Positions 24,318 to 33,000 of a stretch of DNA of 64,000 nucleotides are shown piece after piece. The notes beneath the pieces are model-generated. The model did no database searches and had not been told where the DNA came from. It saw nothing but the letters and a program-made list of their open reading frames with translations. Position numbers and translations under genes: made by a program. Within the stretch, counting starts at the first letter, position 1; each line of letters opens with the position of its first letter. Location: assembly GCA_046351595.1 (NCBI GenBank), contig JAXLYE010000009.1, positions 553,740 to 617,739 on the forward strand, in the 5' to 3' direction. The DNA comes from JAXLYE01 sp046351595 (lineage in GTDB: Bacteria; Myxococcota_A; Polyangia; Palsa-1104; JAEUJZ01).

Positions 24318-25376
24318 ATGACCGTAGACCCAAATCAGGCCAAGAACCGGGAGTACCGGCTGGCCAGCCGCCCGGTGGGGCGCGTCAAGCCGTCGGACTT
24401 CTCGTATCAGGAGACCGCCGTGCCCGAGCCGGGGCCGGGGCAGGCGCTGGCTCGCACGCTGTACCTGTCGCTCGATCCGGCGAACCGCATCTGGATGAAC
24501 GAGGGCGACTCGTACCGCGGCCCCATCCCGCTCGGCGGCGTGATGGAGGGCTTCGGCCTGGCGCAGATCGTGCGTTCGAACCACCCCGGCTATCCCGTCG
24601 GCGCGCTGGTCACGGGCATGGTGAACTGGCGCGACTACACCCTGCTCGGCGAGGGCACGCAGGCGCTGTTCATGCGGGTGCCGCCGGCGATCGCGGACAA
24701 GGCGCCGCCGGACGTGGTGCTCGGGCCGCTCGGCATGACCGGGCTGACCGCGTACTTCGGCCTGTTCGACGTCGGTCGGCCGCAGCCGGGTGAGACGGTG
24801 GTGGTCTCGGCCGCGGCCGGCGCCACGGGCTCGGTGGTGATCCAGCTGGCCAAGGCGCACGGCTGCCGCGCCGTCGGCATCGCCGGCTCCGAGGACAAGT
24901 GCGCGTGGCTGCGCGACGAGCTCGGGGCCGACGCCGCGGTCAACTACAAGAGCCCGGACTTCCGCGCCCAGCTGGCCGCCGCCACGCCGCGCGGCATCGA
25001 TGTGATCTTCGAGAACGTCGGCGGCACCGTGTTCGACGACTGCCTGGCGCGCATCAACCTGCGCGCGCGCGTCGCGCTGTGCGGCCTGATCTCGGGCTAC
25101 AACGAGAAGGCGCCGCAGCCGGGGCCGCGCAACTTCGGCAACGTGCTGATGAAGCGCGCGCGCATCGAGGGCTTCATCATCGTCGACTACGCGGCCCGCT
25201 TCTCCGAGGGCATGGGCAAGCTGCTCGAGCTGTTCATGAGCGGCCGCCTGAAGCACCGCACCACGCTGGTCGAGGGTCTGGAGAATGCGCCCTCCGCGAT
25301 CAACCAGCTGTTCGACGGACAGAACGTCGGCAAGCTGCTGATCAAAGTGGCGGATCCGAGCGGGTCGCTGTCTTAA
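24318..25376 (+). CDS. NADP-dependent zinc-independent MDR oxidoreductase
   Basis: A 352-aa medium-chain reductase of the curcumin/prostaglandin-reductase group. It has the opening YRLASRPVGRV, the substrate-side YLSLDPANRIWMNE, the nucleotide-binding SAAAGATGSVVIQLAKAHGCRAVGIAGS (about 165-190), VIFENVGGTVFDDCLARI and the C-terminal RIEGFIIVDYAARF. It lacks zinc-binding cysteines, as expected. It would reduce alpha,beta-unsaturated carbonyl compounds with NADPH; the physiological substrate is unknown. It stands alone. Confidence 0.88.
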   Translation: MTVDPNQAKNREYRLASRPVGRVKPSDFSYQETAVPEPGPGQALARTLYLSLDPANRIWMNEGDSYRGPIPLGGVMEGFGLAQIVRSNHPGYPVGALVTGMVNWRDYTLLGEGTQALFMRVPPAIADKAPPDVVLGPLGMTGLTAYFGLFDVGRPQPGETVVVSAAAGATGSVVIQLAKAHGCRAVGIAGSEDKCAWLRDELGADAAVNYKSPDFRAQLAAATPRGIDVIFENVGGTVFDDCLARINLRARVALCGLISGYNEKAPQPGPRNFGNVLMKRARIEGFIIVDYAARFSEGMGKLLELFMSGRLKHRTTLVEGLENAPSAINQLFDGQNVGKLLIKVADPSGSLS

Positions 25377-25533
25377 TAACGCAGCGGGCCTCGCGCCCGA
25401 CGGCTCTCGGCATGCCGATCCACCCACCATGCGCCCGGACAGCAGCGTGCACGCGCGCTTGAAGAAGCCTCGCGCCTGGCACGTCTTGCGATCGAGGTCG
25501 TGATCGGGCACGTCGCCAACCCCATGCCCCTCG

Positions 25534-25562
25534 TTGACTTTAGGGGCGTGGCCTAGTAATCC
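25534..25562 (+). promoter_or_regulatory. Possible promoter of the skp-fabZ operon
   Basis: TTGACT at 25534-25539 lies 14-17 bp before the AT-richer string TAGTAATCC, about 75 bp upstream of the Skp-like gene. The -10 match is weak, so this is tentative. Confidence 0.35.
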
Positions 25563-25633
25563 GGTCAGACACGCTGGCGCCGATGCAACGGGCGCCGCTG
25601 CAGATGCGAAACCAGTCAAGGAGTGTGACGAAG

Positions 25634-26212
25634 ATGTCTCAGGGTAGAACGCGAGTTGTCCTCGGGCTGGCCGGTGGCCTGTTGGCCCTTTCAGTGGGCG
25701 CGGGCCGCGCGGCGGCGGCGGAGCAGAAGATCGCGGTGGTGAACTACCAGCGCGCGATCGAAGAGTCCTCCGAGGGCAAGGCCGCGATCGGCCAGCTCAA
25801 GGGCCAGGTCGAGCGCCGCCAGAAGGAGCTCGAGGCCAAGAAGGAGGAGCTCAAGAAGCTCGACGAGGAGCTGGCCAAGCAGGAGGCGGTGCTGAAGCCC
25901 GACGCGCTGCAGAAGAAGAAGCAGGAGCTGCAGGCCAAGTTCCAGCAGCTGCAGGAAGCGGCGATGCGGGCGCAGCGTGATCTGTCCGAGCAGGAGGCGC
26001 GCATCACCGCCCCGATCCAGGAGAAGATCATCCGCGCCGTCGCCCAGATCGCGCAGCGTGACCGCTTCACGCTGGTGCTGCGCTCCGAGATGGTGCTGTG
26101 GCCGCAGCAGAGCGAGATGGACATCACCAACGAGGTGATCCGCAAGGCCAACGAGATGAAGGGCGGCCCGGCGCCGGCGGCTCCGGCTCCGGCTCAGGGC
26201 GGACCGAAGTAA
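25634..26212 (+). CDS. Skp/OmpH-family periplasmic chaperone
   Basis: A 192-aa protein with AAGGAG about 10 nt before the ATG. A signal peptide ends at GAGRAAAAEQ, and the mature protein starts with KIAVVNYQRAIEES, the typical Skp opening strand. A long coiled coil follows (about residues 50-140, KKEELKKLDEELAKQEAVL), and the C-terminal half returns to the core (IIRAVAQIAQRDRFTLVLRSEMV). Members shield unfolded outer-membrane proteins in the periplasm. A Pro/Ala tail is extra. It is followed 2 nt later by fabZ, which suggests co-transcription. Confidence 0.88.
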   Translation: MSQGRTRVVLGLAGGLLALSVGAGRAAAAEQKIAVVNYQRAIEESSEGKAAIGQLKGQVERRQKELEAKKEELKKLDEELAKQEAVLKPDALQKKKQELQAKFQQLQEAAMRAQRDLSEQEARITAPIQEKIIRAVAQIAQRDRFTLVLRSEMVLWPQQSEMDITNEVIRKANEMKGGPAPAAPAPAQGGPK

Positions 26213-26214
26213 CG

Positions 26215-26727
26215 ATGAGCGACAATCCGGTCGCCGCGCCCGGGGGCACACCGCCGCTGCCGCTGGATGTCATCGCCATCCAGCGCGTGCTGCCCCACCG
26301 CTACCCGTTCCTGCTCGTCGACCGGGTCGTCGAGTACACGGGCGAGCGGTGCGTCGCGCTGAAGAACGTGACCATCAACGAGCCGTTCTTCACCGGCCAC
26401 TTCCCGGGCAACCCGGTCATGCCGGGCGTGCTGCAGATCGAGGCCATGGCGCAGGCGTCGGCGCTGCACGCGGCGCTGCGGCTCGGGCGCCTGGACCAGC
26501 CGATCGCGGTGTACCTGGCGACCATCGACCGCGCCAAGTTCCGGCGGCCGGTGGTGCCGGGCGACCAGCTGTCGCTGGTGTCGACGCTGATCCGCGGCCG
26601 CGGCAAGATCTGGAAGTTCCGCGGCGAGGCGATGGTCGATGGGCAGGTGGTTTCCGAAGCCGAGTACATGGCGACGCTGCCGCCGGGCGTCGCGGTCGAC
26701 GGCGACGGTCCGGAAGCGGGCACGTAG
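26215..26727 (+). CDS. fabZ: 3-hydroxyacyl-ACP dehydratase FabZ
   Basis: A 170-aa hot-dog-fold enzyme that dehydrates 3-hydroxyacyl-ACP in fatty acid synthesis. The catalytic His62 (TGHFPGNPVMPG) and Glu76 (LQIEAMAQ) are present, and LPHRYPFLLVDRV and FRRPVVPGDQL are as expected. The start at 26215 is only 2 nt after the Skp stop. In many bacteria skp, lpxD, fabZ and lpxA form one cluster; here lpxD and lpxA are absent and the gene is followed by lipoprotein genes. Confidence 0.95.
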   Translation: MSDNPVAAPGGTPPLPLDVIAIQRVLPHRYPFLLVDRVVEYTGERCVALKNVTINEPFFTGHFPGNPVMPGVLQIEAMAQASALHAALRLGRLDQPIAVYLATIDRAKFRRPVVPGDQLSLVSTLIRGRGKIWKFRGEAMVDGQVVSEAEYMATLPPGVAVDGDGPEAGT

Positions 26728-26745
26728 CTCCCGGCGGAGGGACTT

Positions 26746-28224
26746 TTGACGAGCGCTCGTTCGCCGCGGCTGCAGGGATCGCTGCTGGTCGCCGTGTGTC
26801 TGTCTTCGGCTCTGGGCAGCGGCCTCGGGCTGGGCGGGTGTCGGGGCCGCAAGCCGCTGCCGGTGAAGGCCGACGGCGGGCCCGTGGTCGAGGTGGTGGC
26901 ACCGCCGACCCGGCCGCGGCCCGACAGCGAGCCGCCCGCCGCCCCGCTCGCCCCCGAGCGCGAGCCCAACGACAGCCGCGAGCTGGCGCAGGCGATCGAG
27001 CTCGGGCGCGCGCCGCAGGCTGGCGGCAGCGTCGTCGGCACGACCGGCGTGCGCGGCTCGCTGGCGCCGCCGACGGCGCAGGCCGCGGGCAAGGGCGATG
27101 ACGACTTCTACGCGCTCCTGATGCCGCCCGAGCCGCAGCTCGTACGCATCGAGCTGTCGACCGGGCCGCGCGCCGACGTCAGCCTCGAGCTGATGGATGC
27201 GCAGGGTGCTCGCATGGCGCTTGTGGATGAGCGCGGGCGAGGGGAGGGCGAGCGCCTGGGCAACCTGCTGCCGGCTCCGGGCCAGACGATGTACCTGCGG
27301 GTGCGGGGCAACGTCGCCGGGCAGAAGGAGCAGGCGGACGCGGACTACAAGCTGCTCGTCACCGCGGCCCCGGCCCCGAGCGGCGGCGAGCGCGAGCCCG
27401 ACGATACGCCGCAGGCTGCGACGCGCCTGGAGGGCTCCGCCGGGACCGGCGCGCTGGCCTGGCGCCGCGACGAGGACGTCTGGGTCATCGGCCTGGCCGA
27501 GGCGATGGGCCGGCGCGTGGCTGCGGATGCCCCGCCGCCCGGGCTGGCGGCGGCCGCGGTGCTGCGCCTGGAGCTCGACGCGCCGGGCGTGCTGCCGACG
27601 GTGAAGGTGCAGATCGAGGCGGCCGGCGCGAATGCGGACGGCGGGGCCAAGGCGCCGCTCAGCACCGCGCTCGAGCTGACCGCTCCGTCGGCGGGTGAGC
27701 TGCGCCTGCGCAACATCGGTGTCCCCGCCGGCAGCGCCCGCGCCTTCGTGACGATCCGCGGCGCGTCGTTCCAGAAGCCGCCGGGCGCCGAGCGCTACCA
27801 CCTGCGGCTCGCCGTCGAGCCGGCGCTGGAGGCCGCCGAGATCGAGCCGAACGACGACTGCGCCCGCGCGACGCCCGTGACCGTCATCGACGGAGAAGAG
27901 CTCGTCCGCGGCTTCCTGTGGCCGGGCGACAGCGACTGCTTCCGCCTGGTGCCGCCGGGCCCGTCGCCGCAGCGCTGGAAGCTGCAGCTCAGCGTTCCCG
28001 CCGACGAGTGTAAGGCCGCGCTCGAGCTGGTGCGGCCCGAGCCGGGCCAGCAGGCGCCCGCTCCAGCCGGCGGGACCGCGACCGTCGAGCCCGCACCGCC
28101 GCTGGTCGTGCGCACCCGCGGTGACGTGCTGGTGCGTGTCGTCGGGCAGCGGCGCAGCACCTGCTTCCGCGAGCCCTACCGGCTGTCTGCTAAGGTCGAG
28201 CCGGACAGCGGGGGCACTCCATGA
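26746..28224 (+). CDS. Lipoprotein with three PPC-like domains
   Basis: A 492-aa protein starting at TTG 26746 with GGAGG 5 nt upstream. The signal peptide ends in lipobox LGGC. Three modules each begin with the EPN/DD motif typical of pre-peptidase C-terminal (PPC) domains: EREPNDSRELAQA, EREPDDTPQAATR and EIEPNDDCARATP. Each is followed by beta-rich sequence with a late D-x-(D/S) and Y/W pattern. There is no protease domain, so it may be a stand-alone binding lipoprotein. It overlaps the next gene by 4 bp (ATGA), which indicates translational coupling. Confidence 0.8.
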   Translation: MTSARSPRLQGSLLVAVCLSSALGSGLGLGGCRGRKPLPVKADGGPVVEVVAPPTRPRPDSEPPAAPLAPEREPNDSRELAQAIELGRAPQAGGSVVGTTGVRGSLAPPTAQAAGKGDDDFYALLMPPEPQLVRIELSTGPRADVSLELMDAQGARMALVDERGRGEGERLGNLLPAPGQTMYLRVRGNVAGQKEQADADYKLLVTAAPAPSGGEREPDDTPQAATRLEGSAGTGALAWRRDEDVWVIGLAEAMGRRVAADAPPPGLAAAAVLRLELDAPGVLPTVKVQIEAAGANADGGAKAPLSTALELTAPSAGELRLRNIGVPAGSARAFVTIRGASFQKPPGAERYHLRLAVEPALEAAEIEPNDDCARATPVTVIDGEELVRGFLWPGDSDCFRLVPPGPSPQRWKLQLSVPADECKAALELVRPEPGQQAPAPAGGTATVEPAPPLVVRTRGDVLVRVVGQRRSTCFREPYRLSAKVEPDSGGTP

Positions 28225-28961
28225 GCGAGGCCGGGCGGCCGTCGACAGCGCGCCTGCGCCGGCTCCCTCCGCTGCTGCTCGCGCTCGGGCTCGGGGGGCT
28301 CGGGCCGGGCTGCAAGACCCCGCGCGCGAGCACGCCGCTGCCGACGGGGCAGCGCTACCTCGAGCTGGTGGCCGACGGGCGGCTCGACGCGGCGTATGCG
28401 CTGCTCGACGAGTCGTATCGCAAGAAGTGCGATCGCACGTGCTTCAAGCGGCTGGCCGGCGAGCAGCGAGCCGAGGCCCGGCGCGCCCTCGAGGAGCTGC
28501 GGCGCGGCGGCACCCGCATCGAGGAGTCCGCTGAGCTGGCGCTGCCCGACGGCACGGCGCTGCGCCTGGGCCGGGCGGTGGGCGAGCCCGAGGCGTCGCC
28601 GCAGCGCCCGAGCGAACCCGGGCCCTACCTTTTGCAGCACAACCCGCTCGACTTCTACCCGCAGTCGACGCCGGAAGAGACGGTGCGCTCGTTCGTGCGC
28701 GCCGTGAAGGCCCGTCGGTACGAGGTGCTGGTGCGGTTCGTGCCGCGCGGCCTGTCCGCGGACCTGACCGCGGCGCAGATCCAGGTCCGCTTCGAGGGCG
28801 AGGGCAAGGCCGCGCTGGCGCGCCAGCTCGAGGCCCTGACCAAGCACTGGGACGAGCCGTTCCTGGTCGACGAGAAGTCGGCGCGCCTGCCGGTCGGTGA
28901 CAGCCAGGAGGTGCGCCTGGTCCTGGAAGAGGGCCGCTGGCGCATCGTGCAGCTCAACTAG
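28221..28961 (+). CDS. Hypothetical lipoprotein (246 aa)
   Basis: The start overlaps the previous stop (ATGA). A signal peptide with lipobox GPGC is followed by a helical domain (YLELVADGRLDAAYALLDESYRKKC) with a CDRTC motif, then a second domain with STPEETVRSFVRAVKARRYEVLVRFVP and the closing EVRLVLEEGRWRIVQL. This arrangement resembles NTF2/SnoaL-like lipoproteins (two 'LDxxYxxL' helices and a WRI strand), but I am not sure of it. It is co-transcribed with the PPC-domain lipoprotein. Confidence 0.72.
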   Translation: MSEAGRPSTARLRRLPPLLLALGLGGLGPGCKTPRASTPLPTGQRYLELVADGRLDAAYALLDESYRKKCDRTCFKRLAGEQRAEARRALEELRRGGTRIEESAELALPDGTALRLGRAVGEPEASPQRPSEPGPYLLQHNPLDFYPQSTPEETVRSFVRAVKARRYEVLVRFVPRGLSADLTAAQIQVRFEGEGKAALARQLEALTKHWDEPFLVDEKSARLPVGDSQEVRLVLEEGRWRIVQLN

Positions 28962-28978
28962 AAACCTCGAGGTCTGAC

Positions 28979-30076
28979 TTGGCCCGCACGCTTGATGAAG
29001 TCCCGCTCCGACTGCGCTACGGCTGCCACCGCGTCGTCGAGCCGCAGAACGTCCTGCCGCAGGCCGCCTGGCGCGTCGACAGCGCGCCGCGCGCCGAAGG
29101 GGCCGAGGGCGCCGACTACGAGCTCGTGCTGGACGTCGAGCGCCTGAACATCGACGCCGCGAGCTGCCGCCAGATGGAGGAGGCCGCGCGCGCCGAGGGC
29201 GAGGACCCGGCCGAGGGCGTGCGCCGGCGCGTGCTCGAAACCGTGTCCGAGCGCGGCAAGATGCACAACCCGGTCACCGGCTCCGGCGGCATGCTGCTCG
29301 GTCGCGTGCGGCACGTCGGATCGGCGCTGCCACCGCCGCACAGCACCCTGCGCCCGGGCGAGCGCGTCGCGACCCTGGTGTCGCTGTCGCTGACGCCGCT
29401 GCAGCTCGCGTCGATCGATGCGGTGCACCTGCACACGCACCAGGTCGAGGTGACGGGCCAGGCCGTGCTGTTCGCCTCGGGCGCCTGGGCGCGGCTGCCG
29501 GACTTCGTGCCCGAAACCGTGGCGCTGGCCGCGCTCGATGTCGCCGGCGCGGCGCCGCAGGTCAGCCGGCTGTGCACGAGCACCGCACCGGGCAAGCGGG
29601 TCGAGCGCGTGCTCGTCCTTGGCTGCGGCGGCAAGTCGGGCCTGCTCGTCGGCGCGGCGGCGCGCAAGGCCGGCGTCCGGCTGCTGGTCGGTGTCGAGAG
29701 CTACGAGCCCGCGGCGCGCGAGACCGAGGCGCTGGGGCTGTACCAGAAGGTGCTGCGCGGCGACGCTACCGACGCACTGGCCCTGGCGACCGCGGCCACC
29801 GCCGTCGCCGGCGGCGAGTACGACCTGGTCGTGAGCTGCGTCAGCACCACGCGCGCCGAGATGGCCGCCATCCTCTGCTGCCGCACCGGCGGCACCGTGT
29901 ACTTCTTCTCGATGGCCACCAGCTTCACCGCCGCCGCGCTGGGCGCCGAGGGCGTGAGCCGCGACATCGACATGCTCATCGGCAACGGCTTCGCCATCGG
30001 CCACGCCGAGGAGACGCTGGCCCTCCTGCGCGAGAGCGACGGACTCTGCCGCCTGTTCACCGCGCGCTACGGCTGA
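28979..30076 (+). CDS. kdd: L-erythro-3,5-diaminohexanoate dehydrogenase
   Basis: A 365-aa enzyme (TTG start) that matches the lysine-fermentation dehydrogenase converting 3,5-diaminohexanoate to 5-amino-3-oxohexanoate with NAD. Recognisable blocks are YGCHRVVEPQNVLPQAAW near the N-terminus, LDVERLNIDAASCRQMEEEA-like sequence, GKMHNPVTGSGGMLLGRV, ATLVSLSLTPLQL, VALAALDVAGAAPQVSRL and the Rossmann loop LVLGCGGKSGLLVG. It lies 17 bp after the lipoprotein operon. The other lysine-fermentation genes (kamA, kamDE, kce, kal) are not in the window, so whether the pathway exists here is open. Confidence 0.85.
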   Translation: MARTLDEVPLRLRYGCHRVVEPQNVLPQAAWRVDSAPRAEGAEGADYELVLDVERLNIDAASCRQMEEAARAEGEDPAEGVRRRVLETVSERGKMHNPVTGSGGMLLGRVRHVGSALPPPHSTLRPGERVATLVSLSLTPLQLASIDAVHLHTHQVEVTGQAVLFASGAWARLPDFVPETVALAALDVAGAAPQVSRLCTSTAPGKRVERVLVLGCGGKSGLLVGAAARKAGVRLLVGVESYEPAARETEALGLYQKVLRGDATDALALATAATAVAGGEYDLVVSCVSTTRAEMAAILCCRTGGTVYFFSMATSFTAAALGAEGVSRDIDMLIGNGFAIGHAEETLALLRESDGLCRLFTARYG

Positions 30077-30094
30077 GCGCGAGGGCCGCGCCGC

Positions 30095-33000
30095 CTACTT
30101 GCCGAAGGGGTTGCGCAGCCCGTCTTCCGGGGCCGGCTTGCCATCGCTCGACTTGGCCGCAGGCTTGCTGTCCGTCGCCGGCTTGGCCGCGGGCTTGACG
30201 TCACCGGCCGGCTTGGCCGCCGGCTTGGTCTCGGTCGCCGGCTTGGCCTCGGGAGCGGGCTTGCTGTCCGGCGTCTCCGGCGCCTCGAGCGAGGACTCGC
30301 CCGGGGTCTTGGCGCCGGGCTGGGCCGCGGCCCCTCCTTGAGCGGGGCGCGCCGCGTTCTTGAGAAGCCACTGGCTCGGGCGCGGCGGCATGGTCGGCTG
30401 CTCGCTGGCCAGGCGCAGCGGCGGCAGCAGCACCGACGGCGGCCGCAGACCCGGGCGGGGCCCGCCGGTCCCGATGGGCATCACCGGCGTCGGCGTCGAG
30501 GTCGGCGGGGTCGGCGACGTCGGTGCGCTGGTGCCAGGCGACGTCGTCGGGACGGAGCTCGGCGGCGCGACCGGCGGCGTCACCGACGGGGTCACCGCCG
30601 GGCCGGTGGGCCGTGTCTGGCCGCGCTCGCCGCGCGCCTCGGTGTCGGTTTCCGCCGGCGCCGGCACCGGTGGCGGCCCCCCCGACTGCTGGCTGCGCAG
30701 GACGAGCAGCGTCAGCAGCGAACCGATGACGCCCGACAGCACCGACGTCATGCCCAGGGTCCCGACCAGCGACCGCGTCGTGAAGTGGAAGCCGCCCGCG
30801 TCCGCGGGACGCTGCGGCATCACCACCACCGGCTGCACCATCGAGACCGGGCCGCTGCCCGGCAGGATCGGCAGGTTGCCGGTCTGGATGTGCGGCATGC
30901 CCGGCACCGGACCCGAGCCCATCATGCCCATGGGCGCCGACGGACCGCCGCTCATCGGGTGCATCGGCGCGCCGGCCTGCACCGCCTGCGCCCCGGTCAT
31001 TCCCGTGGCCTGCCGCAGCGCCGCCGCCGCGATCTGCGCCGACGAGTAGCCGCCGCTGGCGTCCGGGATGGCGCCGGCGTTCAGCTGGCCCGTCGTGTAG
31101 CCGCCGCTGGCGTCGCCGGGGCGCATCGACTGCGTGACCTGGAACGCGGCGTACGAGACGCTCGGCTCGGGCGGCGCGACCTGCTGCGTGGTCTGCGACA
31201 GCACCAGCGGCGTCACGCTGCTCGGCGCGGGCGGCTGATTGCGCTTCTGAGGATGCGTCGTCTCGTCGAGCATCACCGGCACGGTGGGCTCTTCGCTGAT
31301 CGGGTCGCGGCGCGCCAGGTTCTCGACCTGGCGGATGACCACCAGCGCCTGCGTCGCGCGCGTGGCGCGGGCCTGCTCCTTGACGCTGGCCTGCTCGGCC
31401 ATCTTGGCGCGAAGCTCGGCCTCGAAGATCTGCTCGCGGAGCGCCTGCTCCTTGGCTCGCGCCTCCTCGGCGGCGGCGATGATGGCCGCGAACTCCGACG
31501 CCTCGCGGATGCGTGAGGCCTCGGCCGCCTCCTTGGCCTTGCGCGCCTCGTCGGCGGCGCGGGCGGTGCTCTCGGCCTCTTCCTTGGCACGCGCCGCAGC
31601 CTCGGCGGCGGCCTCGGCCTGCTCGCGGGCGGTGCGGGCCACGTCTTCGGCCATGCGCGCGGCCTCGGACTTCTCGCGCAGCGCGGCGGGCGGCGGCGGC
31701 GGCGGCTTCTTCTGCGCGTCCTCGACGAGCAGCTCGAGCCCGTCTTCCCAGGCCGACATCGCCTCTTCGGTCTCGACCGCCTGCTTGGCCTCCTCGGCCT
31801 TCTGCCGCGCTTCCTCGGCCTGGCGCTTGGCCTCCTGGGCCGCGCGCTCGGCCGCCTCGACCTCGGCGAGCTTGGCCTGGCGCTCCTGGGCCGCGGCCTC
31901 GGCGCGCTCGCGGGCCAGCGCCTCGCGCTCGGACTTCTGGCGCATGCGCTCGGCGCGCTCGGCTTCCTTCTCTTCGACGGCGCGGCGCTCGGCCTCGAGC
32001 CGGGCCGCTTCCTGGCGCGAGGTTTCGGCCGCCTCGGCCTCCTGGCGCGCGCGCTCGGCCTCTTCGGCAGCGCGGCGCTCGGCCTCGATGCGCTCCTCCT
32101 CGAGCCGCTGCGCCTGGCGCTGCGCCTCGGCCAGCAGCTCGGACTGCTGCGTCGCGAGATCCTTGGTCGCCACCGCGTTCGGCACGGCCTCGGCTGCCCC
32201 GCCGCCGCTCTTGTGCGACTTGGCGCTCTCGCTCGCCGCGGCCTTGCTGGCGCGCGACTGCTCCCACTCGGCGCGCATGCGGCCCAGGGTTTCGGCCCGG
32301 GCCTGATCGAGCAGCCGCCGCTGCATCTCCTGCGCCTCGGCCTTCTCGCGCGCCTGGCGCTCGCGCAGCTGCTGCTCGCGGTTGCGCTTGGCCTCCTCGG
32401 CACGCGCCAGCACCGCGGCGCGGCCCTCGGCGATGAGCTGCTCCTGCTCGGCAACGACCTTGGGCGCCTCGTCCGTCGACTCGTACGCCTCGTCGCTGTC
32501 CGAGTTGTCGTCGCCGTTCTGGGCCATGGCCATCGCCTGCTCGGGCGTCAGCCGTCCGGCCTCGATCTCGGCGACCAGCTTGGACAGGTCGCGCGCCCGC
32601 CGCGTCGGCCGCAGCACCCGCTGCTTGGCGGTGTTGCGCTTCATCGGCACCGTCGACTCGGGCTTGGTCGCGGCGGCCAGGGACTGGGCCTGCGCGGGGC
32701 GGACCTCGGTGGTGTCGGCGTCTCCTTCGATCTCGTCGGGGCCTGGCAGCGGCATCGATGCCGCGGTCAGCACCTTCGAGGGATCCACGACCTCGGCGTC
32801 GGGCAGCGGCGCGGTCGGCAGCACGCGCTTCACCGCGACCGTGCGCTTGCGCAGCGCCCGGTTCTGCGCCTGCACCGTGTCGATCGAGACGCGCTCGTCG
32901 GGCGGCGGCAGCGGCAGGCCGGAGTCAGTGTACGCGCTCGCCAGCCCCTTGAGGAACTCCTCCATCGACTGGTAGCGCTCCTCGGGATCGCGGGCGCAGG

